Shown here: one piece after another, positions 8,061 to 15,463 of the stretch
Layout: every line of letters begins with the position of its first letter
Numbering within the stretch: position 1 is the stretch's first letter
DNA from: a candidate division FCPU426 bacterium
Lineage (GTDB): Bacteria > Oederibacteriota > Muellerivitia > Muellerivitales > Muellerivitaceae
Length of the DNA: 46,002 bases
NCBI GenBank assembly: GCA_030038835.1
Contig: JASHQZ010000153.1
Coordinates: 1 to 46,002 of the forward strand
Direction of reading: 5' to 3'
Program-made: the position numbers and the translations under genes
The notes under the pieces: model-generated
What the model was told of the DNA's origin: nothing
Databases searched by the model: none
What the model saw: the letters and a program-made list of their open reading frames with translations, nothing else

Positions 8061-9158
8061 TTGCCTTCCTCCCGCGTGAGGCGCATCGGCATCCTGACCG
8101 GCGGCGGCGACTGCCCCGGCTTGAACGCCGTCATCCGCGCGGTGGTCAAAAACGCCTCCCAAAACAAAGTAGAGGTCGTGGGCGTCCATGACGGTTTCCT
8201 GGGCCTGGTGGAAAAAAACACCCGGCTTTTGGGCGCGGACGACGTTTCCAACATCCTGACCCTGGGGGGCACCATCCTGGGCTCCTCCAACAAGGACAAT
8301 CCCTTCCACCTGATGGAAGAGGACGCGGCGGGGAAGGTCCATTCCCATGACCGAAGCAAGGACATCCAGAAAAACCTTAAAGGCATGGGCATCGAGGCCC
8401 TCGTGGTCCTGGGCGGCGACGGAAGCATGACGGTGGCCCACAAGCTGGCCGTCATGGGCGTCCGCATCATCGGCGTCCCCAAGACCATCGACAATGATTT
8501 GGTGGGCACGGACCAGACCTTCGGCTATGACACGGCGGTTTCCATCGCCACCGAGGCCGTGGACCGCCTCCACACCGTGGCGGCCTCCCACCACCGGGTC
8601 ATCGTCATCGAAGTCATGGGACGTTACGCGGGCTGGCTGGCCCTGGGATCGGGGCTTGCGGGCGGAGGGGACATCATCCTCATCCCGGAAACGCCCTACG
8701 AAGAGAAAAAAGTCGCGGACGCCATTTGGGCCCGCCGTAAAAAGGGGAAGAAAAGCAGCATCATCGTCATCGCCGAGGGAGCCCATCCCAAGGGGGGCCA
8801 AATGGTGGTCGACCGCGTCAACCCCCTCTCGGCGGAAAGAATCCGGCTGGGAGGCATCAGCCGGGAACTGGCCCACCACCTGGAAGCCAAGTCCAGCATT
8901 GAATGCCGGTCCGTCATCCTGGGCCATGTGGTGAGGGGGGGGACGCCCACGGCCTTTGACCGGAACCTGGCCACCCTTTTCGGGGTGCACGCCATGGAAC
9001 TGGTCTTAAAGGGCCGGTTCGGCCGCATGGTGGCCTTGAAAAACACCCGCATATCCTCCGTGCCCTTGGCCCAAGTCGGCGGGAAATGCCGTAAAGTTCC
9101 CCTGAACCATGAGTGGATCAAAGCCGCCCGAAGCATCGGAGTTGAGTTTGGGGTTTGA
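8061..9158 (+). CDS. pfkA: 6-phosphofructokinase
   Basis: This enzyme phosphorylates fructose 6-phosphate to fructose 1,6-bisphosphate in glycolysis. The motifs are all present: TGGGDCPGLNAVIR near the N-terminus, GGDGSM (118-123), PKTIDNDLVGTD (140-151) and EVMGRYAGWLAL. At the position that separates phosphate donors (Gly104 in E. coli PfkA) there is glycine (GGDGS), which suggests ATP rather than pyrophosphate. The following PKTIDND lysine is the form found in the PPi-type and group III enzymes, so the donor is not settled. The start is a TTG 3 bases after the FKBP stop with no clear binding site; GTG at 8076 is an alternative. The end overlaps the next gene by 50 bases. Confidence 0.93.
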   Translation: MPSSRVRRIGILTGGGDCPGLNAVIRAVVKNASQNKVEVVGVHDGFLGLVEKNTRLLGADDVSNILTLGGTILGSSNKDNPFHLMEEDAAGKVHSHDRSKDIQKNLKGMGIEALVVLGGDGSMTVAHKLAVMGVRIIGVPKTIDNDLVGTDQTFGYDTAVSIATEAVDRLHTVAASHHRVIVIEVMGRYAGWLALGSGLAGGGDIILIPETPYEEKKVADAIWARRKKGKKSSIIVIAEGAHPKGGQMVVDRVNPLSAERIRLGGISRELAHHLEAKSSIECRSVILGHVVRGGTPTAFDRNLATLFGVHAMELVLKGRFGRMVALKNTRISSVPLAQVGGKCRKVPLNHEWIKAARSIGVEFGV

Positions 9159-9639
9159 GGAATTGACCGCAGAAGAACTTATCAAACTCCTCGGCTTAAA
9201 GCCCCATCCCGAAGGCGGCTATTACCGGGAAAGCTATCGAAGCCCCGGAACCATCCCCGGGCTCAACCCGTCCCGCGCCTTCTCGACCGCCATTTATTAC
9301 CTCTTGGTCCCCGGCGCCGTCTCCAAATTACACCGCCTGCGTTCGGATGAACTGTTCCACTTCCATATGGGCCATCCGGTGACTTGGGCCTTACTGGACC
9401 CGGCTGGAAGCGTGAAAAAAATCACTTTGGGACGGGATTTGCGGAACGGGCAACAACTCCAGATGTTGGTTCCGGCCGGAACATGGTTCGGCGGGGGTTT
9501 AAACCCAGGCGGGCATTACGCTTTGATGGCTACCACCGTGGCGCCGGGCTTTGAGTTTGAGGATTTTGAGCTGGGCCGGCGGGAGGAGCTTTTGCGGGCC
9601 TTCCCCCACGCGGAAAAGGAAATCCTGAAACTGACTTGA
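9109..9639 (+). CDS. Cupin superfamily protein, DUF985 (cupin_5) family
   Basis: A 176-residue protein with the family signature: LIKLLGLKPHPEGGYYRESY, FSTAIYYLL, the cupin motif SKLHRLRSDELFHFHMG, VPAGTWFGG and VAPGFEFEDFELG. The conserved histidines and glutamate in the LHRLRSDELFHFH segment form the likely metal site. The family has known structures but no established function; a sugar or metabolite isomerase-like role is speculation. Its start lies inside the last 50 bases of the phosphofructokinase gene, in another frame, implying translational coupling. Confidence 0.88.
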   Translation: MSGSKPPEASELSLGFEELTAEELIKLLGLKPHPEGGYYRESYRSPGTIPGLNPSRAFSTAIYYLLVPGAVSKLHRLRSDELFHFHMGHPVTWALLDPAGSVKKITLGRDLRNGQQLQMLVPAGTWFGGGLNPGGHYALMATTVAPGFEFEDFELGRREELLRAFPHAEKEILKLT

Positions 9640-9704
9640 AACCTTAAAACCGCCCCAATTGTAGTATTAGGAAGCTTCGGATTTTGAGTTCCAAGGAGGA
9701 TGGA

Positions 9705-10121
9705 GTGAAAAAGTTAGCGGCGTTTCTTTTAACGTTGGGTTTCCTGGCGGCTTCCGCGGCCGGATGGGCCGACGACATGGACATGAATCAGGGCGGCAAG
9801 CCCCAGAAAGTGACCCTGACCGGCATCCTGGTGGACGTGGCCTGCTACCTGGATGACGGCGACATCGGGAACGACCACATGGGAATGAAGGGCTGTGGAA
9901 CCCAGTGCCTTAAAGGGGGCAGCCCGGCGGGCCTGCTGGTGGGGAAGAAGCTTTACATCCTGGCCTTCCCGGCGCCGGTTTTCGCCGATTACGTGGGGCA
10001 GCAGGTGGAACTGGCCGGGGACCTCTACGGCACCAGCAACCTGATCCCTACCAAGGCCGCGTCCATCGGCCAGGACGGCAAGAAGACCCCGATCAACATT
10101 AAGGGCAAGGCGATGATGTAA
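9705..10121 (+). CDS. Secreted Cys/His protein of unknown function
   Basis: A 138-residue precursor. The GTG start is set by AAGGAGGA ending 4 bases upstream; a TTG at 9684 is in frame but would bury that site. The N-terminus (KKLAAFLLTLGFLAASAAGWA) is a clear signal peptide, likely cleaved after residues 20-22. The mature part has Cys47, His58, Cys64 and Cys68 in the segment DVACYLDD...DHMGMKGCGTQC. The pattern is C-x10-H-x5-C-x3-C, then GLLVGKKLYILAF. Related uncharacterised periplasmic proteins carry the same C...H..C...C arrangement, which suggests metal binding or a disulfide. A terminator follows. Function unknown. Confidence 0.75.
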   Translation: MKKLAAFLLTLGFLAASAAGWADDMDMNQGGKPQKVTLTGILVDVACYLDDGDIGNDHMGMKGCGTQCLKGGSPAGLLVGKKLYILAFPAPVFADYVGQQVELAGDLYGTSNLIPTKAASIGQDGKKTPINIKGKAMM

Positions 10122-10172
10122 TCAGGGCGGCCGTCCGTCGCCAGCCCTCAGCTGCCAGCCCAGAAGACAATC

Positions 10173-10216
10173 AAAGCCCCGTGGCGGGACTTCCCGAGAC
10201 AGGGCTTTTTTATTTT
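10173..10216 (+). terminator. Rho-independent terminator
   Basis: AAAGCCC (10173-10179) pairs with GGGCTTT (10202-10208), with an inner CGGG/CCCG stem. The stem runs into a T-rich tail (TTTTTTATTTT). It ends the transcript of the secreted Cys/His gene. Confidence 0.75.
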
Positions 10217-10239
10217 CAGCCCTAAAAAGCGACTGTAGA

Positions 10240-11094
10240 ATGCCCCGCATGATGCGAGAACCCAAGACGCCGCGCGAATACCATGTCCGGGCCGCCCTTG
10301 CCATGGCCCAAGTCGCCGCCATTGAGGGCGGCAAGAAAGCGTTGAAGTATTTCCGGAAAAAAGTGCCGGTCATTAAAAAAATCGACCGTTCTCCCGTTAC
10401 CCGGGCCGACCGCGAAGCGGAACAAGTCATCCGAAAATTGCTCCAAAAAGCCTTCCCCGACCACCAGTTGTGCGGGGAGGAATTCGGTTGGGATGAAAGA
10501 AAAAAATCCGACTTTAAGTGGTGGATTGACCCGGTGGACGGCACCCGTCAGTTCATCCGGGGCATTCCGCTCTGGGGAACTTTAATCGCATTGGAGTACA
10601 AGGGCGAAGTCGTGGCGGGGGTCATTCACCACCCGGCGATCGGGCTGACCCTTTCCGCGGCTGAAGGTTTCGGGTGTTTTCGCAACGGGCCCCGAAGATA
10701 CGATGAAACGCGGGTTTCTGTTTCTAAAATTCCAAACCTGAAGGGCGGAACCCTCACTTACGGGGGTCTGCGCCTGACCCCCCTTTCCTACCGGAAAAAA
10801 CTGACGGACTTGATCGCCACCTGTTACGACGACCGGGGTTTTGGGGATTGTTTCGGCCACTCGCTGGTCATCCAGGGCATGGTCGAAGCCATGCTGGACC
10901 CGGTGGTAAAACCCTACGACGTGGCGGCCATCAAGATCTGCGTGGAGGAAGCCGGGGGACGGTTTACGGACCTGAAAGGCCGGGATTCGGTTTACGGCGG
11001 GAACGCTTTATCCAGCAACGGCCTGGTCCATTCGCAAGTTCTCAAGGCCATCCGTTCAAAAGACTCATATAATGATTCTAAACTGAAGGCTTAA
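10240..11094 (+). CDS. Inositol monophosphatase family phosphatase (HisN/SuhB-like)
   Basis: A 284-residue member of the Mg-dependent, lithium-sensitive phosphatase fold. The metal ligands are visible: the GEE motif at 79-81, WWIDPVDGT at about 94-102, and the second motif PYDVAAIKICVEEAGG near the C-terminus. RSPVTRADREAE corresponds to the N-terminal 'T.AD...E' element. The wording of the motifs (GEEFGWDE, PYD rather than PWD) is close to histidinol-phosphatases of the HisN type. Neighbours give no histidine pathway context, so the substrate is open. Three ATGs lie near the start and no strong binding site separates them. Confidence 0.85.
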   Translation: MPRMMREPKTPREYHVRAALAMAQVAAIEGGKKALKYFRKKVPVIKKIDRSPVTRADREAEQVIRKLLQKAFPDHQLCGEEFGWDERKKSDFKWWIDPVDGTRQFIRGIPLWGTLIALEYKGEVVAGVIHHPAIGLTLSAAEGFGCFRNGPRRYDETRVSVSKIPNLKGGTLTYGGLRLTPLSYRKKLTDLIATCYDDRGFGDCFGHSLVIQGMVEAMLDPVVKPYDVAAIKICVEEAGGRFTDLKGRDSVYGGNALSSNGLVHSQVLKAIRSKDSYNDSKLKA

Positions 11095-11138
11095 AAACCC
11101 CCACAACGCGGAACCCAAAAATTTTGGAGGCGTTCTCC

Positions 11139-11405
11139 ATGGGCAATTGGCACGACGCTCACGGCCTCATCGGAATTCTCCTGGTCGGCATATTGACGGG
11201 ATGGCTGGCCAGCAAGCTCGTCCAAGGCAAGGGGATGGGAATCCTCCCCGACATGGTGGTGGGCATCCTGGGCGCCCTTTTGGGAGGTTTTCTCGCCCAT
11301 TTTTTCCACATCCCCATGGACAACTGGCTGGAAACCTTCGGGGTTTACGTCCTGGGGTCGGTGGTGCTGCTAGTTGGCATCCGTCTTTTAAAATCCTCCA
11401 ACTAG
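11139..11405 (+). CDS. GlsB/YeaQ/YmgE family small membrane protein
   Basis: An 88-residue protein with three hydrophobic segments: LIGILLVGILTGWLASKLVQ, then the glycine-rich MVVGILGALLGGFLAHFF, and VYVLGSVVLLVGIRLL. The GWLAS...G-x-LPD-x-VVGILGALLGG layout is the transglycosylase-associated (GlsB) family pattern. These are stress-linked inner-membrane proteins of unknown mechanism. The ATG at 11139 is chosen because GGAGG lies 8 bases upstream; an in-frame TTG at 11124 overlaps that site. It is followed 7 bases later by the glycosyltransferase gene. Confidence 0.85.
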   Translation: MGNWHDAHGLIGILLVGILTGWLASKLVQGKGMGILPDMVVGILGALLGGFLAHFFHIPMDNWLETFGVYVLGSVVLLVGIRLLKSSN

Positions 11406-11412
11406 GAATCCC

Positions 11413-12162
11413 ATGATCCACAAGAAAAAGGTCATCGTCGTGATGCCGGCCTATAACGCGGCAAAGACCCTCAAGAAAACCTATGACGAGATCCCCAAAG
11501 ACATCGTGGATGAAATCATCCTGGTGGACGACGCCAGCCGGGATGAAACGGCCCAACTGGCGAAGAAACTGAAAATAAAGACCTTCGTCCATCCCCGGAA
11601 CAGGGGGTACGGCGGCAACCAAAAGACCTGTTACGCCGCGGCTTTGAAGCGAAAAGCCGATATCGTGATCATGCTGCATCCGGATTACCAGTACACTCCC
11701 AAACTGGTTCCCGCCATGGCTTATATGCTGGCCTCGGGCGAATACGACGTGGTGCTGGGCTCGCGCATTTTGGGCGGACAGGCCCTGAAAGGCGGCATGC
11801 CGCCTTACAAATATATCAGCAACCGCTTCCTCACTTTCACCCAAAACATCCTCATGGGGGCCAAACTTTCCGAATACCACACGGGATACCGGGCCTTTAC
11901 CCGGAAGGTCCTGGAATCCATTCCCATGGAGAAAAATTCCGACGACTTCATCTTCGATAACCAGATGCTCTCACAGATCCACTATTTGGGTTTCCGCATC
12001 GCCGAGGTTACCTGCCCGGCCAAGTATTTCGCCGAGGCGTCCTCCATCAATTTCGTGCGCAGCACGAAATACGGTTTAGGGTGCCTTTGGACCGCCCTGC
12101 AGTTTCGCCTCAGCAAAATGGGGTTTAAATTCGGCCTCTTTAACTTCGATTCAAAACGGTAG
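11413..12162 (+). CDS. Family 2 glycosyltransferase, DPM-synthase-like
   Basis: A 249-residue GT-A enzyme with no membrane span, so probably cytoplasmic or membrane-peripheral. The N-terminus (KVIVVMPAYNAAKTLKKTYD) starts the nucleotide-binding fold. EIILVDDASRDET, NRGYGGNQKTC and the metal-binding IVIMLHPDYQY follow, then VLGSRILGG and the acceptor-side segment SEYHTGYRAFTR. The sequence most resembles dolichol- or undecaprenyl-phosphate mannosyl/glucosyl transferases, which make lipid-linked sugar donors. The acceptor is not certain. It lies 68 bases upstream of glycerol kinase. Confidence 0.88.
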   Translation: MIHKKKVIVVMPAYNAAKTLKKTYDEIPKDIVDEIILVDDASRDETAQLAKKLKIKTFVHPRNRGYGGNQKTCYAAALKRKADIVIMLHPDYQYTPKLVPAMAYMLASGEYDVVLGSRILGGQALKGGMPPYKYISNRFLTFTQNILMGAKLSEYHTGYRAFTRKVLESIPMEKNSDDFIFDNQMLSQIHYLGFRIAEVTCPAKYFAEASSINFVRSTKYGLGCLWTALQFRLSKMGFKFGLFNFDSKR

Positions 12163-12230
12163 GGGCGCGTGGCCGTGCATGCCGGGAGCCCCTGGCCCGA
12201 AGCGGACAGCCGATGTTGGGGGAGCTGGAT

Positions 12231-13718
12231 ATGTCCAAATTGATCCTCGCCATTGACCAGGGAACAACGGGCACCCGGACCTACCTTTTCGACCATTCGG
12301 GCAAGGTCGCGGGGAGCGCCTACCAGGAATTCACCCAATATTTCCCCAAGCCGGGCTGGGTGGAGCACGACGCCGACGAGATATGGCGGACGGCCGATGT
12401 AACCGGGCGGAAGGCCTTGAAATCGGCCGGAGCAAAGCCTTCCCAAGTCGCGGCCATCGGCATCACCAACCAACGTGAAACAACGGTTATTTGGGACCGA
12501 AAGACCGGGAAACCCCTCCACCACGCCATTGTCTGGCAATGCCGAAGGACGGCCCACCGCTGCGACCAGCTCAAGGCCCAGGGCAGGGAAAAGCTGTTTT
12601 TAAGCAAGACCGGCCTGGTCATTGATGCTTATTTTTCCGGCACCAAGGTGGAGTGGCTGCTGCAAAACGTGCCTGGCGCCGCCCGGAAAGCGGCCAGGGG
12701 CGAACTGGCTTTCGGAACCATCGACACCTGGCTTTTATGGAAGCTTACCGGAGGCCGCTTCCATGCCACGGATTATTCCAACGCCTCCCGCACCCTTCTT
12801 TTTAATATCCGCGCCAAGCAATGGGATTCCCGGCTATTAAAAATCCTTCATGTGCCCGCTTCGCTTTTGCCCAAGGTCCAGGCCTCCGCCAGCCGGTTCG
12901 GAGTCACCTCCGGCCGCAGCTACCTTGGCGAAGGCATCCCCATTACGGGCATCGCGGGGGACCAACAGGCCGCCCTTTTTGGCCAAGGATGCCATGAGCC
13001 TGGAACCTTGAAGAATACTTATGGAACAGGTTGCTTCCTCCTCTTGAACCTGGGGAAGAAACACCTTCTTTCGAAGAACAAACTTTTAACCACCCTGGCT
13101 TGTGACGGGAAGGGCCAGCCGGTTTACGCCCTGGAGGGGGCGGTCTTCATCGGAGGCGCGGCCATCCAATGGGTCCGGGACGGATTACAACTCATCCAAA
13201 CCTCACCCGAATCCGAGGAGCTGGCCAAGAAGGTACCGGACACGGGCGGAGTTTACTTGGTGCCGGCCTTTGTCGGATTGGGCGCGCCCTATTGGGACGC
13301 GCACGCAAGGGGGGCCTTGGTTGGGCTGACCCGAGGAACCCAAAAAGAACACGTGGTCCGGGCCGCCTTGGAATCCCTGGCTTATCAAACCCGCGATGTG
13401 GCGGATGCCATGATGAGGGATTCCCGGTTGAAGTTGAAGGAACTTCGCGTGGACGGCGGCGCCTGCAAGAACAACCTGCTCATGCAGTTCCAGGCGGATA
13501 TCCTCAACGTGAAAATCAACCGGCCCCAAGTGGTGGAAACCACGGCCATGGGAGCGGCTTTCCTGGCCGGATTGCAAGCAGGCTATTGGAAGGACAGCGG
13601 CGAAATCCAAAAGATCCGCAGGACGGATGAAATTTTCAAACCCCATATGCGGGAAGCCGATCGCCGCCGGTTATGGGGCGGATGGAAAACAGCCGTTCGA
13701 CAAGTCCTGACAACCTGA
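12231..13718 (+). CDS. glpK: Glycerol kinase
   Basis: This 495-residue FGGY kinase phosphorylates glycerol to sn-glycerol 3-phosphate. It opens with the ATPase motif ILAIDQGTTGTRTYLFD, and carries ITNQRETTVIWD, IVWQCRRTAHRC, TIDTWLLWKLTGG, the FGGY signature region GLGAPYWDAHARGALVGLTRG and VDGGACKNNLLMQFQADIL. The length matches E. coli GlpK (502). The ATG at 12231 is preferred because GGGGGAG lies 8 bases upstream; an in-frame ATG at 12213 precedes that site. No glpF, glpD or regulator is adjacent, so here it may feed lipid synthesis or scavenging. The identity of the substrate is inferred from motifs. Confidence 0.93.
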   Translation: MSKLILAIDQGTTGTRTYLFDHSGKVAGSAYQEFTQYFPKPGWVEHDADEIWRTADVTGRKALKSAGAKPSQVAAIGITNQRETTVIWDRKTGKPLHHAIVWQCRRTAHRCDQLKAQGREKLFLSKTGLVIDAYFSGTKVEWLLQNVPGAARKAARGELAFGTIDTWLLWKLTGGRFHATDYSNASRTLLFNIRAKQWDSRLLKILHVPASLLPKVQASASRFGVTSGRSYLGEGIPITGIAGDQQAALFGQGCHEPGTLKNTYGTGCFLLLNLGKKHLLSKNKLLTTLACDGKGQPVYALEGAVFIGGAAIQWVRDGLQLIQTSPESEELAKKVPDTGGVYLVPAFVGLGAPYWDAHARGALVGLTRGTQKEHVVRAALESLAYQTRDVADAMMRDSRLKLKELRVDGGACKNNLLMQFQADILNVKINRPQVVETTAMGAAFLAGLQAGYWKDSGEIQKIRRTDEIFKPHMREADRRRLWGGWKTAVRQVLTT

Positions 13719-13727
13719 TCCGGGAAC

Positions 13728-14279
13728 TTATTTTCCAAGCGCGTTTTTAACCGCCGTTAAAATTTCATTCTCCTCAACCGTCGTCGGCCGCACATCCACC
13801 AAGGTTTTTCCCGCCACCACTTGCGGGCTTATCGCGTCCGCCTCCACCAGCGTTTCCTTCGCGCCCTGCGGAATCAGGTGCACTTGAAAATCCGCGATGA
13901 ACTCCAAGGGCGTCTCCCAGAAATCCGTATAGACTTCCGACTTGCAAACCGGGTTGCGGTTGCAGCTGATGTACACATCGTTTTCGTTCACGGGATTCTT
14001 GAAAATTTTAATTTCGGCGGGATGCCGGTCGCCCTTCCAATACAAAGTAAATGTCGGGGGAAAATTCGGGGATTTTTGAAAAATGCCCTGCGGATTTCCT
14101 TTAAAGACTTGATTGAGGGCCTTTTGGACCTTGTAAACCGACCCCTTGAGGACCATCTGGGTGGGGCAGGGCTGTGGAAGAGGATGGGTGATCACCCTGG
14201 GCCTCCAGCAACCCATCAGCCCTAAAACTGCTAAAAAAGCCCAAAATTTCAAGGCTTTTTTCACTTTTTGAACTTTCAA
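13728..14279 (-). CDS. Putative lipoprotein of unknown function
   Basis: A 183-residue protein read opposite to its neighbours. A basic N-terminus (KVQKVKKALK) leads into a hydrophobic run and a lipobox, LMGC, with the modified cysteine at residue 24. The remaining sequence is soluble, with two cysteines in the stretch YISCNRNPVCKSEV that may form a disulfide. No domain is recognised. It ends convergently, 9 bases from the end of glpK. The stretch between its start and the mraZ promoter is short, so the two genes diverge. Confidence 0.7.
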   Translation of the reverse strand: MKVQKVKKALKFWAFLAVLGLMGCWRPRVITHPLPQPCPTQMVLKGSVYKVQKALNQVFKGNPQGIFQKSPNFPPTFTLYWKGDRHPAEIKIFKNPVNENDVYISCNRNPVCKSEVYTDFWETPLEFIADFQVHLIPQGAKETLVEADAISPQVVAGKTLVDVRPTTVEENEILTAVKNALGK

Positions 14280-14352
14280 TCCTTAACGCTCCATTAAAAA
14301 AACCTTCCAACTTGCCCCATCTTACACCGTCTTGACGTTTCAGTAGCCATGT

Positions 14353-14382
14353 AAAATCCGCTATTTTTCAGCAAAATCCGCT
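14353..14382 (+). repeat. Ten-base direct repeat upstream of the mraZ promoter
   Basis: AAAATCCGCT occurs at 14353-14362 and again at 14373-14382, exactly 20 bases apart (two helical turns). The second copy ends at the first base of the -35 hexamer. The position suits a regulator binding one face of the DNA. The regulator is unknown. Confidence 0.45.
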
Positions 14383-14410
14383 TGACGGGGTCAAAAAGTG
14401 GAACAATAAT
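14382..14410 (+). promoter_or_regulatory. Sigma-70 promoter of the dcw cluster
   Basis: TTGACG (14382-14387) and AATAAT (14405-14410) are separated by exactly 17 bases, each one mismatch from consensus. The predicted transcription start, near 14417, falls at the beginning of the GTGG repeats. This is the best promoter visible for the division cluster. Confidence 0.75.
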
Positions 14411-14442
14411 GGCGCGAAGTGGGGGATAGTGGTAAAAAGTGG
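14398..14442 (+). promoter_or_regulatory. Candidate MraZ operator (GTGG repeats)
   Basis: GTGG cores begin at 14398, 14419, 14429 and 14439. The last three are spaced exactly 10 bases and set in (A/G/T)A(A/G)GTGG context, the first 21 bases before. MraZ is known to bind its own promoter at several short G-rich repeats spaced one helical turn apart. The repeats here cover the -10 to leader region of the mraZ promoter, so autorepression is expected. Inferred, but the geometry is specific. Confidence 0.75.
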
Positions 14443-14486
14443 GGAAATTTTAAAATATCCTTATTTTTCAAGGCTTTGGAGGCCTC

Positions 14487-14945
14487 GTGTTCCGAGGGAT
14501 CTTTCACAACTCAGTGGACGACAAGGGGCGCACGAGCATTCCGGCGCGGTTCCGCGAACAAATCCGTGACGGACACGAAACGCCGCTGGTTTTGACCTTG
14601 GGTTTCGACCAATGCCTTTTCCTCTACCCCATGGATGCCTGGAAAAAGATCGAGGAGAAGCTGGCCGCCTTGGACACCTTGAACTCGGAAGTCCGCCAGT
14701 TCCAACGCACGATTTTGAAGGCCACCGATGAGGTGGAGATGGACCAGCAGGGACGCATTGTGATTTCGCCGGTTTTGCGGAAAGAAGCTGGCATCCACAA
14801 GAGCGTGGTGATCGTGGGGATGCTCCACCGCATCGAAATCTGGGACAAGGAGAAATACGAGAACTACCACGCCCAGACGACGCAATCGCTTGAACTTTTG
14901 GGCCAGAAGCTCTCTGACAAGGGCATTCAATCGCTGACGCTTTAA
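14487..14945 (+). CDS. mraZ: Transcriptional regulator MraZ
   Basis: A 152-residue protein of two AbrB-like half domains. The first contains VDDKGRTSIPARFR and the second MDQQGRIVISPVLRKEAGI, the repeated D-x-x-GR motifs that contact DNA. MraZ forms a ring and represses the dcw promoter. The GTG start is preceded by TTGGAGG with good spacing. It is the first gene of the cluster, as is usual. Unusually, two STAS genes follow before rsmH; in most bacteria rsmH comes directly after mraZ. The candidate operator lies 45-90 bases upstream. Confidence 0.95.
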   Translation: MFRGIFHNSVDDKGRTSIPARFREQIRDGHETPLVLTLGFDQCLFLYPMDAWKKIEEKLAALDTLNSEVRQFQRTILKATDEVEMDQQGRIVISPVLRKEAGIHKSVVIVGMLHRIEIWDKEKYENYHAQTTQSLELLGQKLSDKGIQSLTL

Positions 14946-15010
14946 CAAGGGCCGGTAGGCGACCCTGAAAGGCGCCTCCCCGGTCCCAGGCTTCTTGGGA
15001 GGGTGAAGAG

Positions 15011-15364
15011 ATGGAAATCGGAATCGAGATCAAGGAAAGGTTCTCCTTGGTCCACGTGAACGGCGATTTGAGCGAAGGCGACCTGGGGAAACTGGGCAAC
15101 GCGATCGAAACCTTGATGAAGAAGGGCTACTTGCACGTGGTTTTGGACTTGACCGGCGTTCCTTACATGAACGCCAAAGGGTTGGGGGCCCTGGTCAACC
15201 ATTGGACCCGCGTGCGCTTCAAGAGGGGGGATCTCCGCATTGTCGGCCTCAATAGCCGCCTCCTGCACCTGTTTAGGGTCATGGGCGTGGACGTCCTTTT
15301 TGACATCTACCAGGATGTCCACGAAATGATGGAGAAGACGGGACGGCTTCCCGCGATCGCATGA
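15011..15364 (+). CDS. STAS-domain protein (anti-sigma antagonist-like), no phosphosite
   Basis: A 117-residue bare STAS domain. The sequence runs IEIKERFSLVHVNGDLSEGD, then LHVVLDLTGVPYMNAKGLGA, then RGDLRIVGLNSRLLHLFRVM. In SpoIIAA/RsbV proteins the corresponding loop reads MDSSGLG, where the second serine is phosphorylated by the anti-sigma kinase. Here the loop is MNAKGLG, with lysine at the phosphosite and alanine before it. It therefore cannot be switched by serine phosphorylation in the usual way. GGGAGGGTG precedes the ATG. It lies 65 bases after mraZ. No anti-sigma kinase (RsbW-type) is in the window. Its role in the dcw cluster is unknown. Confidence 0.85.
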   Translation: MEIGIEIKERFSLVHVNGDLSEGDLGKLGNAIETLMKKGYLHVVLDLTGVPYMNAKGLGALVNHWTRVRFKRGDLRIVGLNSRLLHLFRVMGVDVLFDIYQDVHEMMEKTGRLPAIA

Positions 15365-15391
15365 AGAAAATTTCGCACTCATTTCCATACC

Positions 15392-15409
15392 TCGGGCGAA
15401 GCCCGATTT
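15392..15409 (+). terminator. Small hairpin between the two STAS genes
   Basis: TCGGGC and GCCCGA pair around a GAA loop and are followed by ATTTAAAA. The short U tract makes this a weak terminator at best. It could attenuate transcription between mraZ-STAS and the rest of the cluster. Confidence 0.3.
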
Positions 15410-15463
15410 AAAAGGGTAAATGGGGGAAAAACCAACAACTGCCAAAGTGGTTTGGAGGGGAAA

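Noticed and set aside
7641-8990. Long minus-strand open frame (449 codons) opposite FKBP and phosphofructokinase
   Set aside because: Complement of two well identified genes; no start signal and no recognisable domain.
14332-14357. Second possible mraZ promoter (TTGACG and TAAAAT)
   Set aside because: Spacing is only 14 bases; the promoter at 14382 is far better.
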